Source: Lytechinus pictus
Taxonomy: Eukaryota > Echinodermata > Echinoidea > Temnopleuroida > Toxopneustidae
Length of the DNA: 64,000 bases
Reading direction: 5' to 3'
NCBI RefSeq assembly: GCF_037042905.1
Contig: NC_087249.1
Span: 32,700,401 to 32,764,400, forward strand
Positions within the stretch are counted from its first letter, which is position 1, and each line of letters begins with the position of its first letter. The notes under the pieces were generated by a model. It worked only from the letters and a program-made list of their open reading frames with translations. It did no database searches and was not told the DNA's origin. The position numbers were made by a program, and so were the translations under genes. Below, piece after piece: positions 55,329-64,000 of this stretch.

Positions 55329-58300
55329 GTAGGATCAAAATACAATTCAAACAGTATGGGCTAATATTTAGGTTCCTCTGCTATTTTCTATTCGAAATGT
55401 TCAATCATCATCATCATCATCATGATCATGATGAAGATGATGATCATCATCCTCATCATCATGATCATCATCATCGTCATGATCATCATCATCATCACCA
55501 TCATCATCATCATGAATGCAAACTCCAGTCGGACATCACTCATTTTATGTTCCAACAGAATTTTGTGGAAAGGTCTTAATCAGATTTATAGACACCAAAC
55601 AGCTACCGTGACTTGAAGTTGGGATAAAAACGGTTAAAACAAATATTTTTTCTGTTGCCTTTTTCCTTCGGTAACTTTTTGAATTGAAAGTGGTTTTATT
55701 GTTTCTTTCATTCATTCAGTGTAATTGTAAATCATGATATTAAAGAATTGTTTTAAGAAGCGACCGCAGGTTATATGGGGTATCGAGTGGCGAAGGTAAA
55801 TTGCCAATTCGCCCACTGCCAACTCGTCCACTCACCACATGGTCTACCGTCATGTAGTCTAATCCCATTCTGTCCATCAACATTTCGTCTAACAACCATT
55901 TTGCACAACTAGCACTTTAGTTTAATTAGACCAAATGGTATATTGAGTAAATGGCTATTCATTGAACCACCAACTGGTTATTAGACGGAATGGCATTAGA
56001 CTAAAAGTAAACCATGTGGTGAGTGGACGAACTGATGGTAGACCAAATGATAGTAGACGAGTTGGCAATTGAACGAATTGGCATTAGACGAATTGGAAAT
56101 AAACCTTGGCGAAACTAGTTCTTCTTGCGCCTACCTCATTCTCCCTTTTCCTTCTTATCTTTCGATTTCTTCTCTTTCTCTCCATCTCCTTCTCTTCTGC
56201 TCCCCCTTCTACACCAACGTTTTCATTTACTTTGTCACAGAAAATGAAAATGAGGTGCGCCCTTAACATAATTATGTGTGCAGCCCTTAACTGTTAACAT
56301 ATATGTGCAGACAGTGGCGTACCGTGGGTCACGGCATTGGGGGGGGCACCAGCAAAAATTTTGAGTCGCTCAGTGAGCGCGCAAAGCGCGCTCAATTACC
56401 TGGTATAGGCCTATTGACCTTATATAGAGACATTTTAAGGACTGTGCCATTTAACGGATATGTAATGTATCTCACTGATCAAATGATGCGAGCGCGAAGC
56501 GCGAGCTAAAATTTTTGGAAATTCATACCTAAAAAGGGTCAAAATAAGCTATTAAATAAAAAAAAAATACGTATCTGTCTCGCTAAACAAACAATGCGAG
56601 CGCGAAGCGCGAGCTGAAATTTTTGTATTTATTGACCCCAAACAGAGACAGTTTAAGGATTGTTTTTTAGAAATCAAATAAGAGAATACATATCTCACCA
56701 TACTCATCTAATTTGAGTGCCAAGCGCTTGCTGATTTTGTTAGAAAACATGAAACACCTTTTGTAGTCATTGTAATCATGATTAGAATACGCATCTCACT
56801 AATCAAATATTGCGAGCGCGAAGCGCGAGCTAAAAATTTAGGAAATTCAGACCTGAAGAGAAGCATTCTAAGGCTTGTTTGTAGGAATTACGAAGACCAT
56901 ACGTACTTCACGTACAAAATGATGCGAGCGCGAAGCGCGAGCTGAAAATTTTGTATATATTGACCCCAAACAGGGACATTTTAAGGACTATTTCTTTTTT
57001 TGAATCCATTAAGAGTATACATATCTCACCATAGTCATCCAATGCGAGTGCCAAGCGATTGCTGATTTTGTTAGAATCACATTCAAACACATGAAGAGCT
57101 TTTTGTATTCATAGTAATCATGATTATCATACGCATCTCAGTAGCGCAAAGTGCGAGCTGAAAATATAGGAAATTCAGATCTGAAGAGGGGCATTCTAAG
57201 GCTTGTTTGTAGGAATCTATGACCATACGTATTTCACTAAACAAATGATGCGAGCGCGAAGCGGGAGCTGAAATTTTTTTATATTTACATTAGAAAAAGA
57301 GACATTTTAAGGACCGATTTCAGGAATTCATGAAGAGCAGACAAATCTCATCAATCCACTAATTCGAACGTAAGCACGAACACGAACAAGGCTTTTTTTT
57401 AATAAAAAATATTAAAATGGGGCTATCACTTTAAGTAGTCATGAAAAGAAGCATATGTCACTACATAAAACAATAATAACTCGAAGTGCGATGATATATA
57501 TTTGGTGCATATTGACTTGAAAACAGGACGTTTTGTTACAACATGATTGTACATGTATATCTCGTTAAACAGACAATGCTAGTACCAGGAATAATGAACA
57601 AATAGGCCCTGAGCACATTATGTTTCATAAAGTTATGAAAAAAAAAATTATTATGTAATATAACACAACATATAATATAATATAACATTATAATGTACAA
57701 TAAATTCTTCTTTCCCCCTACGTTTCTTTCTTCTCCCTCTTTTTCTCCCTTTTCTCCCGTTTTTTTTTTGCCAGCCGATTGGGGGGGGGGGGCACGTGCC
57801 CCCCCATGCCCCCCCCGTAGTTACGCCACTGTGTGCAGAGGTGTTGTAACCGTGCGGTCTACATGAAAGTCCGGGGTTCGATTTCCGGCCACGGCAGCGG
57901 CACCTCGCATTTATCTGCACTACTCTTTCATAAGGAAGTGAATAAGTTAAGATATGAAACATTTCTTGCTCGGAGGCATAAGTGCCACACAGTTGAGTTC
58001 CAAATCACGACTAATCCTTTTGAAAAGTGTGCTCCACTCGAACTGAAAACGATTGGACAGGAGACAGGATAATCGAGTTTTGCCATCGTCCCAAGCACTT
58101 ACGACGCCGCGCCGCTACCAACTGAGTAAAGAAACAAAATCACCGGGGCACTTTTTTTTACTTCGAAATAAAGGCGTTGCAATCAAGAGGGGTGTGTGTC
58201 AAAAGTCTCTCTCGTAGTTTTAGACCTCACCAAAAAAAGTCTTTGTCTTCTTTAATCCATCTGGCTTTAGTTAAGAAACGTAAAGGGATTTCACGGGATA

Positions 58301-61300
58301 AAGAGATTATGAACTAATATAATGCTATTGATTTCGGATTACCAACTCTATCTCTTTTGCCCATTGTCATTCTGTAATCTTATGACGCAACATTATGTTG
58401 CATCATAAGATTACAGAAAGTAAGAAACCAAGAATATACGAGCCTTGTAATACTGGTAAGATGTCATTGCCATCTTTTAATTGATGATGACGTATTTATC
58501 AATGAGTAGCAAGAATGATATTTGTAACTTCAAAATCATCACAGAGATCGATAAGACTCATTATTTCCGACAAATGAATGGCATTTAAATACTGATACCA
58601 TAATTCCTCAAACCCTATGAAGTAAAACAAACCTCTAGTAGCGCTGATTTTATCATTATCTAGGATCCTTACAGTGTCATGATCCTGTGGAAACATTTGT
58701 GATTTTTTAAAGTAAAACTTTATTTACAATAAAACATTTTACAAATAAAAATGTGTAAGCAATGATGCTCTTTATACTTTTAGTGATCGTATTATAACCG
58801 TTATTATAAAGACATAATTCCGAAAAGAGGAATGAGGAGGAGGAGAATAATAATAGTGATGATGATAATAATAATAAGAAGAAGAAGGAGAAGAAGAAGA
58901 AGAAGAAGAAGAAGAAGATGAGGAGGAGGGGGAGGAAGAAGAGGAAGAAGGTGAAGAAGAAGGTGAAGAACTACTATACGAACCAGTGTGGGCACATGCT
59001 CTGACTAAGCGGACTTTAATTACACTTTAATTTAAACATTATTTTATTTTTCAATATGATGGGCCGTCACATGCAGACATGCCACAGTGACAGTAGCAAG
59101 AAGTATAGTAGTAGTAGTAGTGGTAGTAGTAGTATCATTACTATTATTATTATTGTTATTATTATTATTAGTATTAGTAGTAGTAGTAGTAGTAGTATAG
59201 TAGTAGTAGTAATAGTAGTAGTAGTAGAGTAGTAGTAGTAGTAGCCTACAGTAATGTTGTTTTTATTGTCAGATATATAATTTTTCCTCATGAGGGGGGG
59301 GGGGGGTCGTGACAAAGCACTAGAATCAACCATCTTTCCAATTACGACAATTTTCCTCAACGGCAAACATTCCCTACTGAAAACCTATCATGTTTCAGTG
59401 CCCGACCCCTTCTGAAATTGCGCCCCGGATCGGATAGCCCAATATCTAAATCATATTATAATTGTTCTAAATTCGTTTTCAGGTCGTCTACCTATTCGAA
59501 CCGGTGTCTACGGGGAGGAGCGTATATTCCTACCTTGGACAGTAACTGGTCTCCCTGAATACGAAGTGACCATTGCCGAAGCGATGAAGCAGGCTGGATA
59601 CACCACTGGCATGGTTGGAAAATGGCATCTTGGTAAGTGAAGCTCGTGGCATTTCGTGCTTCGCAAAGGGTACCCCAGAGGGGTACCAAAGTCGAAAAAT
59701 GGCAAATATAGCCCGTTTACATATCCTCCACCCGCCAGACCTACTCAGAGTTTATATACTGCTCTTTTGTAGTTCAGCATAAAACCACAGTCCTAGTACC
59801 CCTCCCGTCATACCATCCGGAACAACATTTTACGACGTTTCCAAACTGGGGCCTGAAAGGGAAGATGGGACTATTACCCATTTCCTCTCTCTCTCTCTAT
59901 TTTTTTTTTTTTTGGGGGGGGGGTAGGGGGTATTACCGCGTCTCAAAAACCTACCCCATAATGCGACAATATCTACAAAGTGGCGTATAGTTTATTTTGA
60001 TTTTGGAAAACCGTGCAATTTCTTATCTACTTTATTTTTATTTATCTATCTTATTTGTCAAGCTATTATAGAAGAAATAAGGAACGCATACTTGTCATTA
60101 AAGGGGAATCCAGCCTTGGCCATAAAATGTTGTGTTGGGAAGGAGAAAAATAATTAAACAGAATGGTGAAAGTTTGAAAGAAATCGGACAAGCAATAAGA
60201 AAGTTATAGCTGCTTAAAAATTGAGATCACTAATAGTATGTAAATTTCAAATTGGCAACTGGGTAAGAAAATTATGACAATGGGCAAGGACAACTTTCCC
60301 ATATAGGCCATGTACTTTATTATCAGGGATTTGTGGTTTTCTCCTAAGTACCCATTCCCCTGGGGCAGTAATCTAAATATAACCCAGGTAGTATATTGTT
60401 TAATGTCCTCATGAAAGAAAAATATAATTTGAAATAAAACTTTTGGGAAAAATGACATTTTAGGCATAATATGTATTGGAGTACATGGAAGAGTAGTCCT
60501 TTCCTTACATCACTATGACATCCCATATGCGGCCAATTTGAAGTCTCCATGAGTATAGTGATTACCAATATTTACAACTTTTAAAAATTCATAACTTTCT
60601 TGTTGTTTGTCCAATATTGTTCAAACTTTCACCTATCAACTTGTCTGATTCTTCCTTTTCTTATGAAAACAAGTTTTTATTTGGGTTGGATTCCCCTTTA
60701 ACTCTTCAGAATCTCACCTGATAGGAAGCAACAGCATTTTATCATTCGCAATAATTGTTCTGGTACATGTCAGCAGTTCACCACCCCCTTGAGCATGTTG
60801 AGACTTAGCCTCTTTGTTATATACATCTTTGACATATACTGAAACAAAGATATTGAGGTGCCAAACATGGTTTATTGGTCTAAATTTCTAAATAAAAAAT
60901 CGCTAGAAAGCTAAAAATTTTAACGCTTTTAATTATGAAAAGCCTTTTTTTTAAATAAGTTTTGGAAAATATTTTGAATTACTTTCATATGGGACTTTGA
61001 TGGGACGTGGCCCTGTCCCATCTATAAGCCAGTGCTACACATATTTCAAACATTTTCTAAGTGATTTATTTATTACATATTTCATTTTTTTAGGAATCAA
61101 CCAAAACACAAGCGATGATGGCGTTCATCTTCCCTACAACCACGGCTTCGATTTTGTCGGTCACAACCTTCCCTTCGGCAACAGCTGGCGATGTGATGAT
61201 ACTGGGGTAAATTCATTGGTGTTTAAACAGCGTGAAGATTTCGCACCATATTTTGAAACATTTTTTTTATCAATGGTCGAATTCTTGTCGGATTCGAAAG

Positions 61301-63812
61301 CATGAGCTGTGATTTTGAGTTGACGAAAATGAGACGATAATCAAGTAAACAAAGGTTTGCCATTCCTTTTTTAAAGAATTAAAAGGTTAAGAGTGTATTA
61401 TCTCCTGGCCACTCAGATACAGTCATACCATGGAGCTATTAAACAATAGCTCGATAAACCATCTGTTCTCCCGAACTGAATTAATATCAATATGTAAGCT
61501 GCAAATTAATAGGCCTAGAATGAACGCCTTGCTTCTCTATGAAAGAACACTGAAACAGATTACCAGGAGTGGCGCCAAGGGGCGCCATATGGGGGGGGGG
61601 GCAGTGGAGAGGGGTAAAGGAAGAAAGTAGGAAGTATAATATAAGAACGTAAGGAAGCTTTGAACTTCAATCAACTTGTAGAGATGGCGAAATAATTTAT
61701 CTCGCCAAGTCGACTATGTCAACATGGCGAGATTCGCGCCAAGTAGATATTGAAATAGTTCTATGTCGACGTAGGCCTATCTCGCCAAGCTGACATACAC
61801 CTTTTTGTATGTCGACTTGACGAGAATGTTTCAAACCGCGTCGAAATCCAATTTTGTATATATGCCGACTCGGGGCGATAAATTATCTCGCAATCTCTAA
61901 AACTCAATGGCACTTGTAAAAAGGAGAAGTATGAATCCTTGTATTCACTTCCCAATTGCATTAATATATTCTTTACAGCTTCACCAAGACTTCCCCGATA
62001 CTAACGCTTGTTTCCTCTACTACAACGCAACCTCAGTGGCTCAACCATTCCAACACAAGGGACTCACTCAGCTCATCCGTGATGATACAATTGGTTTCAT
62101 TGAAGACAACATCAACAACCCATTCTTCATGTACGTTGCATTCGCTCACATGCACACCAGTCTCTTCTCCAGTGATGACTTCGCATGCACCTCACGTCGA
62201 GGTAAAGAGTATTCCAACATCTCCCCCCCCCCCCCCCCGTTTATTTTTTGCTTACCCGTTCTCAATGAAAAAAATCCTTTTCATTCGTAAATCAGATATG
62301 CTGCATGGGAAATACTAATGCGTATTACAACAGTGATGTAAAAGAAAATGTATTATTTATAATACATATTAAAGATGTAGGTGGTACTGTAGATGATGGT
62401 GGAAAACTAGTGGGAATGACTTATTTTAAGTTTCAGGATTCCGCACCGAAAGTGACCATCGAACGTTGATCGTAGCCAGTGAATGTGAAGTAGATATTAA
62501 AATGTTAATAACCATAACATTTCTCCTTTTGATAGGACGCTATGGAGACAATCTCCGTGAAATGGACCAGGCTGTCGAGCAGATCGTCACAACTCTTGTC
62601 GACAACGGCATCGATGACAACACCGTCGTCTTCTTCATCTCTGACCACGGTCCACATCGCGAGTACTGCGGGGAAGGTGGTAACGCCAATGTATTCAGAG
62701 GTGAGCAATATTGACATTACCTACGAAATTCAGTTGGGTCTGTACACTTTCGGTATAGATTTTTGATACTGTTAAGATTTCATTAGAAAGTCAAAAGGGG
62801 CCTAAGCTTTCGATCCTAGCAGAATCTTCGTCGGAGGCAAAATGACCAAAAGATTTCAAACAGAAAGGGTCCTCTGGGCGATTAGCCATGGACCTATACT
62901 ACATGTAGTAGGTTCGTAGATCAGTTATTTAGGCCTGGTGTCTTTGGATATAGAATATTGTCGGGTTATATCCCTGTTGAACATGTTACAATAGCGAACT
63001 GGAGAATATCGATACGGCTTTTCGTGAGACGATTTCGCCGGAAATTTGCCCCATTCTTTTGTTAATATAGTATCGAATACTTCCTAGTATAAAGCAGAAG
63101 ACGGCTAAAACATGAATTCCCATTTGAAATTTCAGGTGGTAAGTCCCAATCATGGGAAGGAGGACACCGTATCCCTTACATCGTCTACTGGCCTGGAACC
63201 ATTACCCCTGGTGTCTCGCACGAGCTGGTAACATCCATGGATGTCATTGCAACTGCTGCAGATCTTGGCGGTACAGAGCTACCAACAGACCGTATCTATG
63301 ACGGCAAGAGTATCAAGGATGTTCTTCTGGAGGGTTCTGCATCTCCCCATGACAACTTCTTCTACTACTGCAAAGATACCATGATGGCCGTCCGCGTCGG
63401 AAAGTACAAGGCACACTTCAGGACCCAAGGGGAAAGCAGCCTGGTGGAACTTGGTGCGAAATGCGACAGCGGGTTCCCTCTGGAAGACTACTTCGAGTGT
63501 GACGTGTGTGAAGGTGAGTGCGTAACAGAGCACAACCCCCCACTGCTCTTCGACCTCGAGAAGGACCCCGGTGAAGCCTTCCCCCTTGGACCTTGCGGTT
63601 ACGAAGATGTCCTCCTCATGGTCAAGGAAGCCGTCAGCCAGCACAACACAGAGCTCGTGAAGGGAGTTCCCGTCCTGGATCACTTCAATTTCGACCTCAT
63701 TCCTTGCTGCAACCGAGAAACCAACTGCGTGTGTAACTACGAGCACGAGCCCGGTGTCGCTGAATGTTATGAGGATCTTATCAAGGTTGCCCTGCGTAAT
63801 GGAGTGCCTTAA
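54968..63812 (+). CDS. ARS: Secreted arylsulfatase, gene 2 (562 aa, 6 coding exons)
   Basis: Paralogue of the gene at 28596, same strand, 12.3 kb downstream. Exons: 54968-55328, 59483-59632, 61094-61206, 61979-62201, 62536-62700 and 63136-63812, all GT/AG with matching phases. The ATG has G at -3 and +4. A signal peptide (1-19) is followed by a short Ala/Leu/Gly-rich linker without His repeats. Catalytic set: Asp71-Asp72, [13 protein letters not shown] with Cys111 (formylglycine), Lys167/His169, HMHT (265-268), Asp319-His320 and Lys340. Sequons at Asn175 and Asn224. The Cys-rich C-terminus ([20 protein letters not shown]) matches gene 1. Length fits sea-urchin arylsulfatases (about 550-570 aa). 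The conserved residues suggest an active, secreted enzyme or matrix protein. Confidence 0.96.
55403..55514 (+). repeat. (CATCAT)n array in ARS gene 2 intron 1
   Basis: About 110 bp of CAT/GAT triplets start about 75 bp after the exon 1 donor. If the intron were retained, the exon 1 frame would read through it as a poly-His/Asp tail to a stop at 55579. Confidence 0.9.
55791..56110. mobile_element. Palindromic element with TTGGCAATTGAACGAATTGG-type words
   Basis: The left end GGTAAATTGCCAATTCGCCC and CCACTCACCACATGGTCTAC is inverted in the right part (ACCATGTGGTGAGTGG, CGAATTGGAAATAAACC). Words such as TAGACGAATTGGCA recur. It lies in ARS gene 2 intron 1. Unclassified. Confidence 0.7.
56312..57831. 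mobile_element. hAT-like element filled with a roughly 110-bp tandem array (1,520 bp)
   Basis: Ends CAGTGGCGTACCGTGG and CGTAGTTACGCCACTG, flanked by a perfect 8-bp duplication TGTGCAGA (56304-56311, 57832-57839). The core GCGAGCGCGAAGCGCGAGCT or a variant recurs at about 56370, 56488, 56596, 56712, 56812, 56923, 57041, 57141 and 57249. No transposase. It lies in ARS gene 2 intron 1. Confidence 0.92.
57840..57912 (+). mobile_element. tRNA-like SINE head, decayed copy
   Basis: AAGTCCGGGGTTCGATTTCC (B box) and GCACC match the head at 51448, while the A-box part is degraded. The hAT-like element above is inserted at its left margin. Confidence 0.4.
58372..58416. repeat. 45-nt near-perfect hairpin
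   Basis: CTGTAATCTTATGACGCAAC is followed directly by its inverse GTTGCATCATAAGATTACAG across a 5-nt centre, with one mismatch. It lies in ARS gene 2 intron 1. It could be a remnant MITE or a hairpin RNA precursor. Confidence 0.8.
58858..58975. repeat. (AAG)n-rich purine tract
   Basis: AATAATA then GAAGAAGAAG and GAGGAGG triplets. Leu-rich antisense frames are artefacts. Confidence 0.9.
59100..59246. repeat. (TAG/TAT)n trinucleotide array
   Basis: TAGTAG triplets interrupted by TTATTATTATT, in ARS gene 2 intron 1. Confidence 0.9.
59483..59632 (+). CDS. ARS: ARS gene 2 exon 2
   Basis: 150 nt, phase 1 in and out. Encodes [14 protein letters not shown] to GKWHLG (121-171). Confidence 0.95.
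60102..60697. mobile_element. TTAA foldback element (596 bp) in ARS gene 2 intron 2
   Basis: TTAA at 60098-60101 and 60698-60701. Ends AGGGGAATCCAGCC and GTTGGATTCCCCT are inverted. The interior has CAATAAGAAAGTTATAG and the inverse word near 60595. Confidence 0.85.
61094..61206 (+). CDS. ARS: ARS gene 2 exon 3
   Basis: 113 nt. Encodes [20 protein letters not shown] to SWRCDDTG (171-208), with a sequon at Asn175. Confidence 0.95.
61679..61899. mobile_element. 221-bp foldback with CTCGCCAAGTCGAC words
   Basis: TAGAGATGGCGAAATAATTTATC at the left is inverted at the right (GATAAATTATCTCGCAATCTCTA). Inside, CTCGCCAAG(T/C)(C/T)GAC and TATGTCGAC words alternate orientation. It lies in ARS gene 2 intron 3. 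Confidence 0.7.
61979..62201 (+). CDS. ARS: ARS gene 2 exon 4
   Basis: 223 nt after a TTTACAG acceptor. Encodes [18 protein letters not shown] to FACTSRR (209-282), with HMHT at 265-268. Confidence 0.95.
62536..62700 (+). CDS. ARS: ARS gene 2 exon 5
   Basis: 165 nt. Encodes [16 protein letters not shown] to NVFR, including [13 protein letters not shown]. Confidence 0.95.
63136..63812 (+). CDS. ARS: ARS gene 2 exon 6 (fused counterpart of gene 1 exons 6+7)
   Basis: 677 nt uninterrupted from [20 protein letters not shown] to the stop. At KAHFRTQ, where gene 1 has its sixth intron, the reading continues without interruption. Confidence 0.96.
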
Positions 63813-63939
63813 ACTCGCTCCACCAGGGATGACAAAATGAATGATTTTGTTCCCTTGTATCATTTCTACCAGTCTATAATACATTCTCTATCATCTAGTG
63901 CCTTCCCTCTATTCTATTCCCCTACATCAAGATATTTAA

Positions 63940-64000
63940 AGGATAAGTCCACCCCAACAAAAAGTTGATTTGAATAAAAAGAGAAAAATCCAACAAGCAT
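63940..64000. mobile_element. TTAA foldback element, left end (runs off the window)
   Basis: TTAA (63936-63939) is followed by AGGATAAGTCCACCCC and the family interior. It starts 127 bp after the ARS gene 2 stop. The variant AAAAATCCAACAAG is shared with the copy after gene 1. Confidence 0.75.
63973..63978 (+). terminator. Likely polyadenylation signal of ARS gene 2
   Basis: First AATAAA after the stop (161 nt), located inside the foldback element. The cleavage site would be just beyond. Confidence 0.5.

Noticed and set aside
63279..63884. 201-residue open frame on the minus strand
   Set aside because: Antisense shadow of the last exon of sulfatase gene 2. The antisense frame at 42158-42517 is the same effect in gene 1.

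Overview
This is a gene-poor, repeat-dense stretch of animal nuclear DNA. It has spliced genes with GT/AG introns, long AT-rich introns, many microsatellites and a large set of transposon remnants. Two tandem secreted arylsulfatases with metazoan-type architecture, together with the character of the repeats (Transib-like, Penelope-like, hAT-like, TTAA and Tc1/mariner foldbacks, tRNA-derived SINEs, interior motifs such as CGAAGCGCGAGC), point to a deuterostome invertebrate. A sea urchin or other echinoderm is most likely. The species cannot be fixed from sequence alone.

Positions 1-14,951, minus strand: the 5' part of a YIPF6 orthologue (Golgi/ER multi-pass membrane protein). Five short coding exons (33, 123, 79, 43 and 132 nt) join in frame over 14.4 kb. 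The rest of the gene lies beyond the left edge. Its introns carry a 3-kb foldback, a deleted Tc1-like transposon with a transposase DNA-binding remnant, TTAA foldbacks and a 1.9-kb hAT-like element with a perfect 8-bp target duplication.

Positions 15,000-28,470: mostly mobile DNA. This includes an element built from ACTGG/CCAGT words, a hAT-like element, an inverted pair of tRNA-derived SINE dimers (one copy split by a Transib-like element with RSS-like CACAGTG ends and a CGCCG duplication), a 5'-truncated Penelope-like retrotransposon and an 820-bp Tc1/mariner-type palindrome. One short secreted Asp/His-rich candidate exon is at 18,248.

Positions 28,473-42,622, plus strand: arylsulfatase gene 1, seven coding exons, 603 aa, with a His-Gly repeat after the signal peptide. 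Positions 54,891-63,812, plus strand: arylsulfatase gene 2, six coding exons, 562 aa. The two are clearly paralogous. The first five intron positions and phases are identical, and gene 1 has one extra intron. Each reconstructed reading frame keeps the formylglycine signature and the metal and sulfate ligands, so both look functional. Their 3' ends both run into copies of the same TTAA foldback family.

The two sulfatases would be secreted enzymes, or extracellular-matrix proteins of the sea-urchin Ars type. Nothing links them functionally to YIPF6, which simply lies upstream on the opposite strand.
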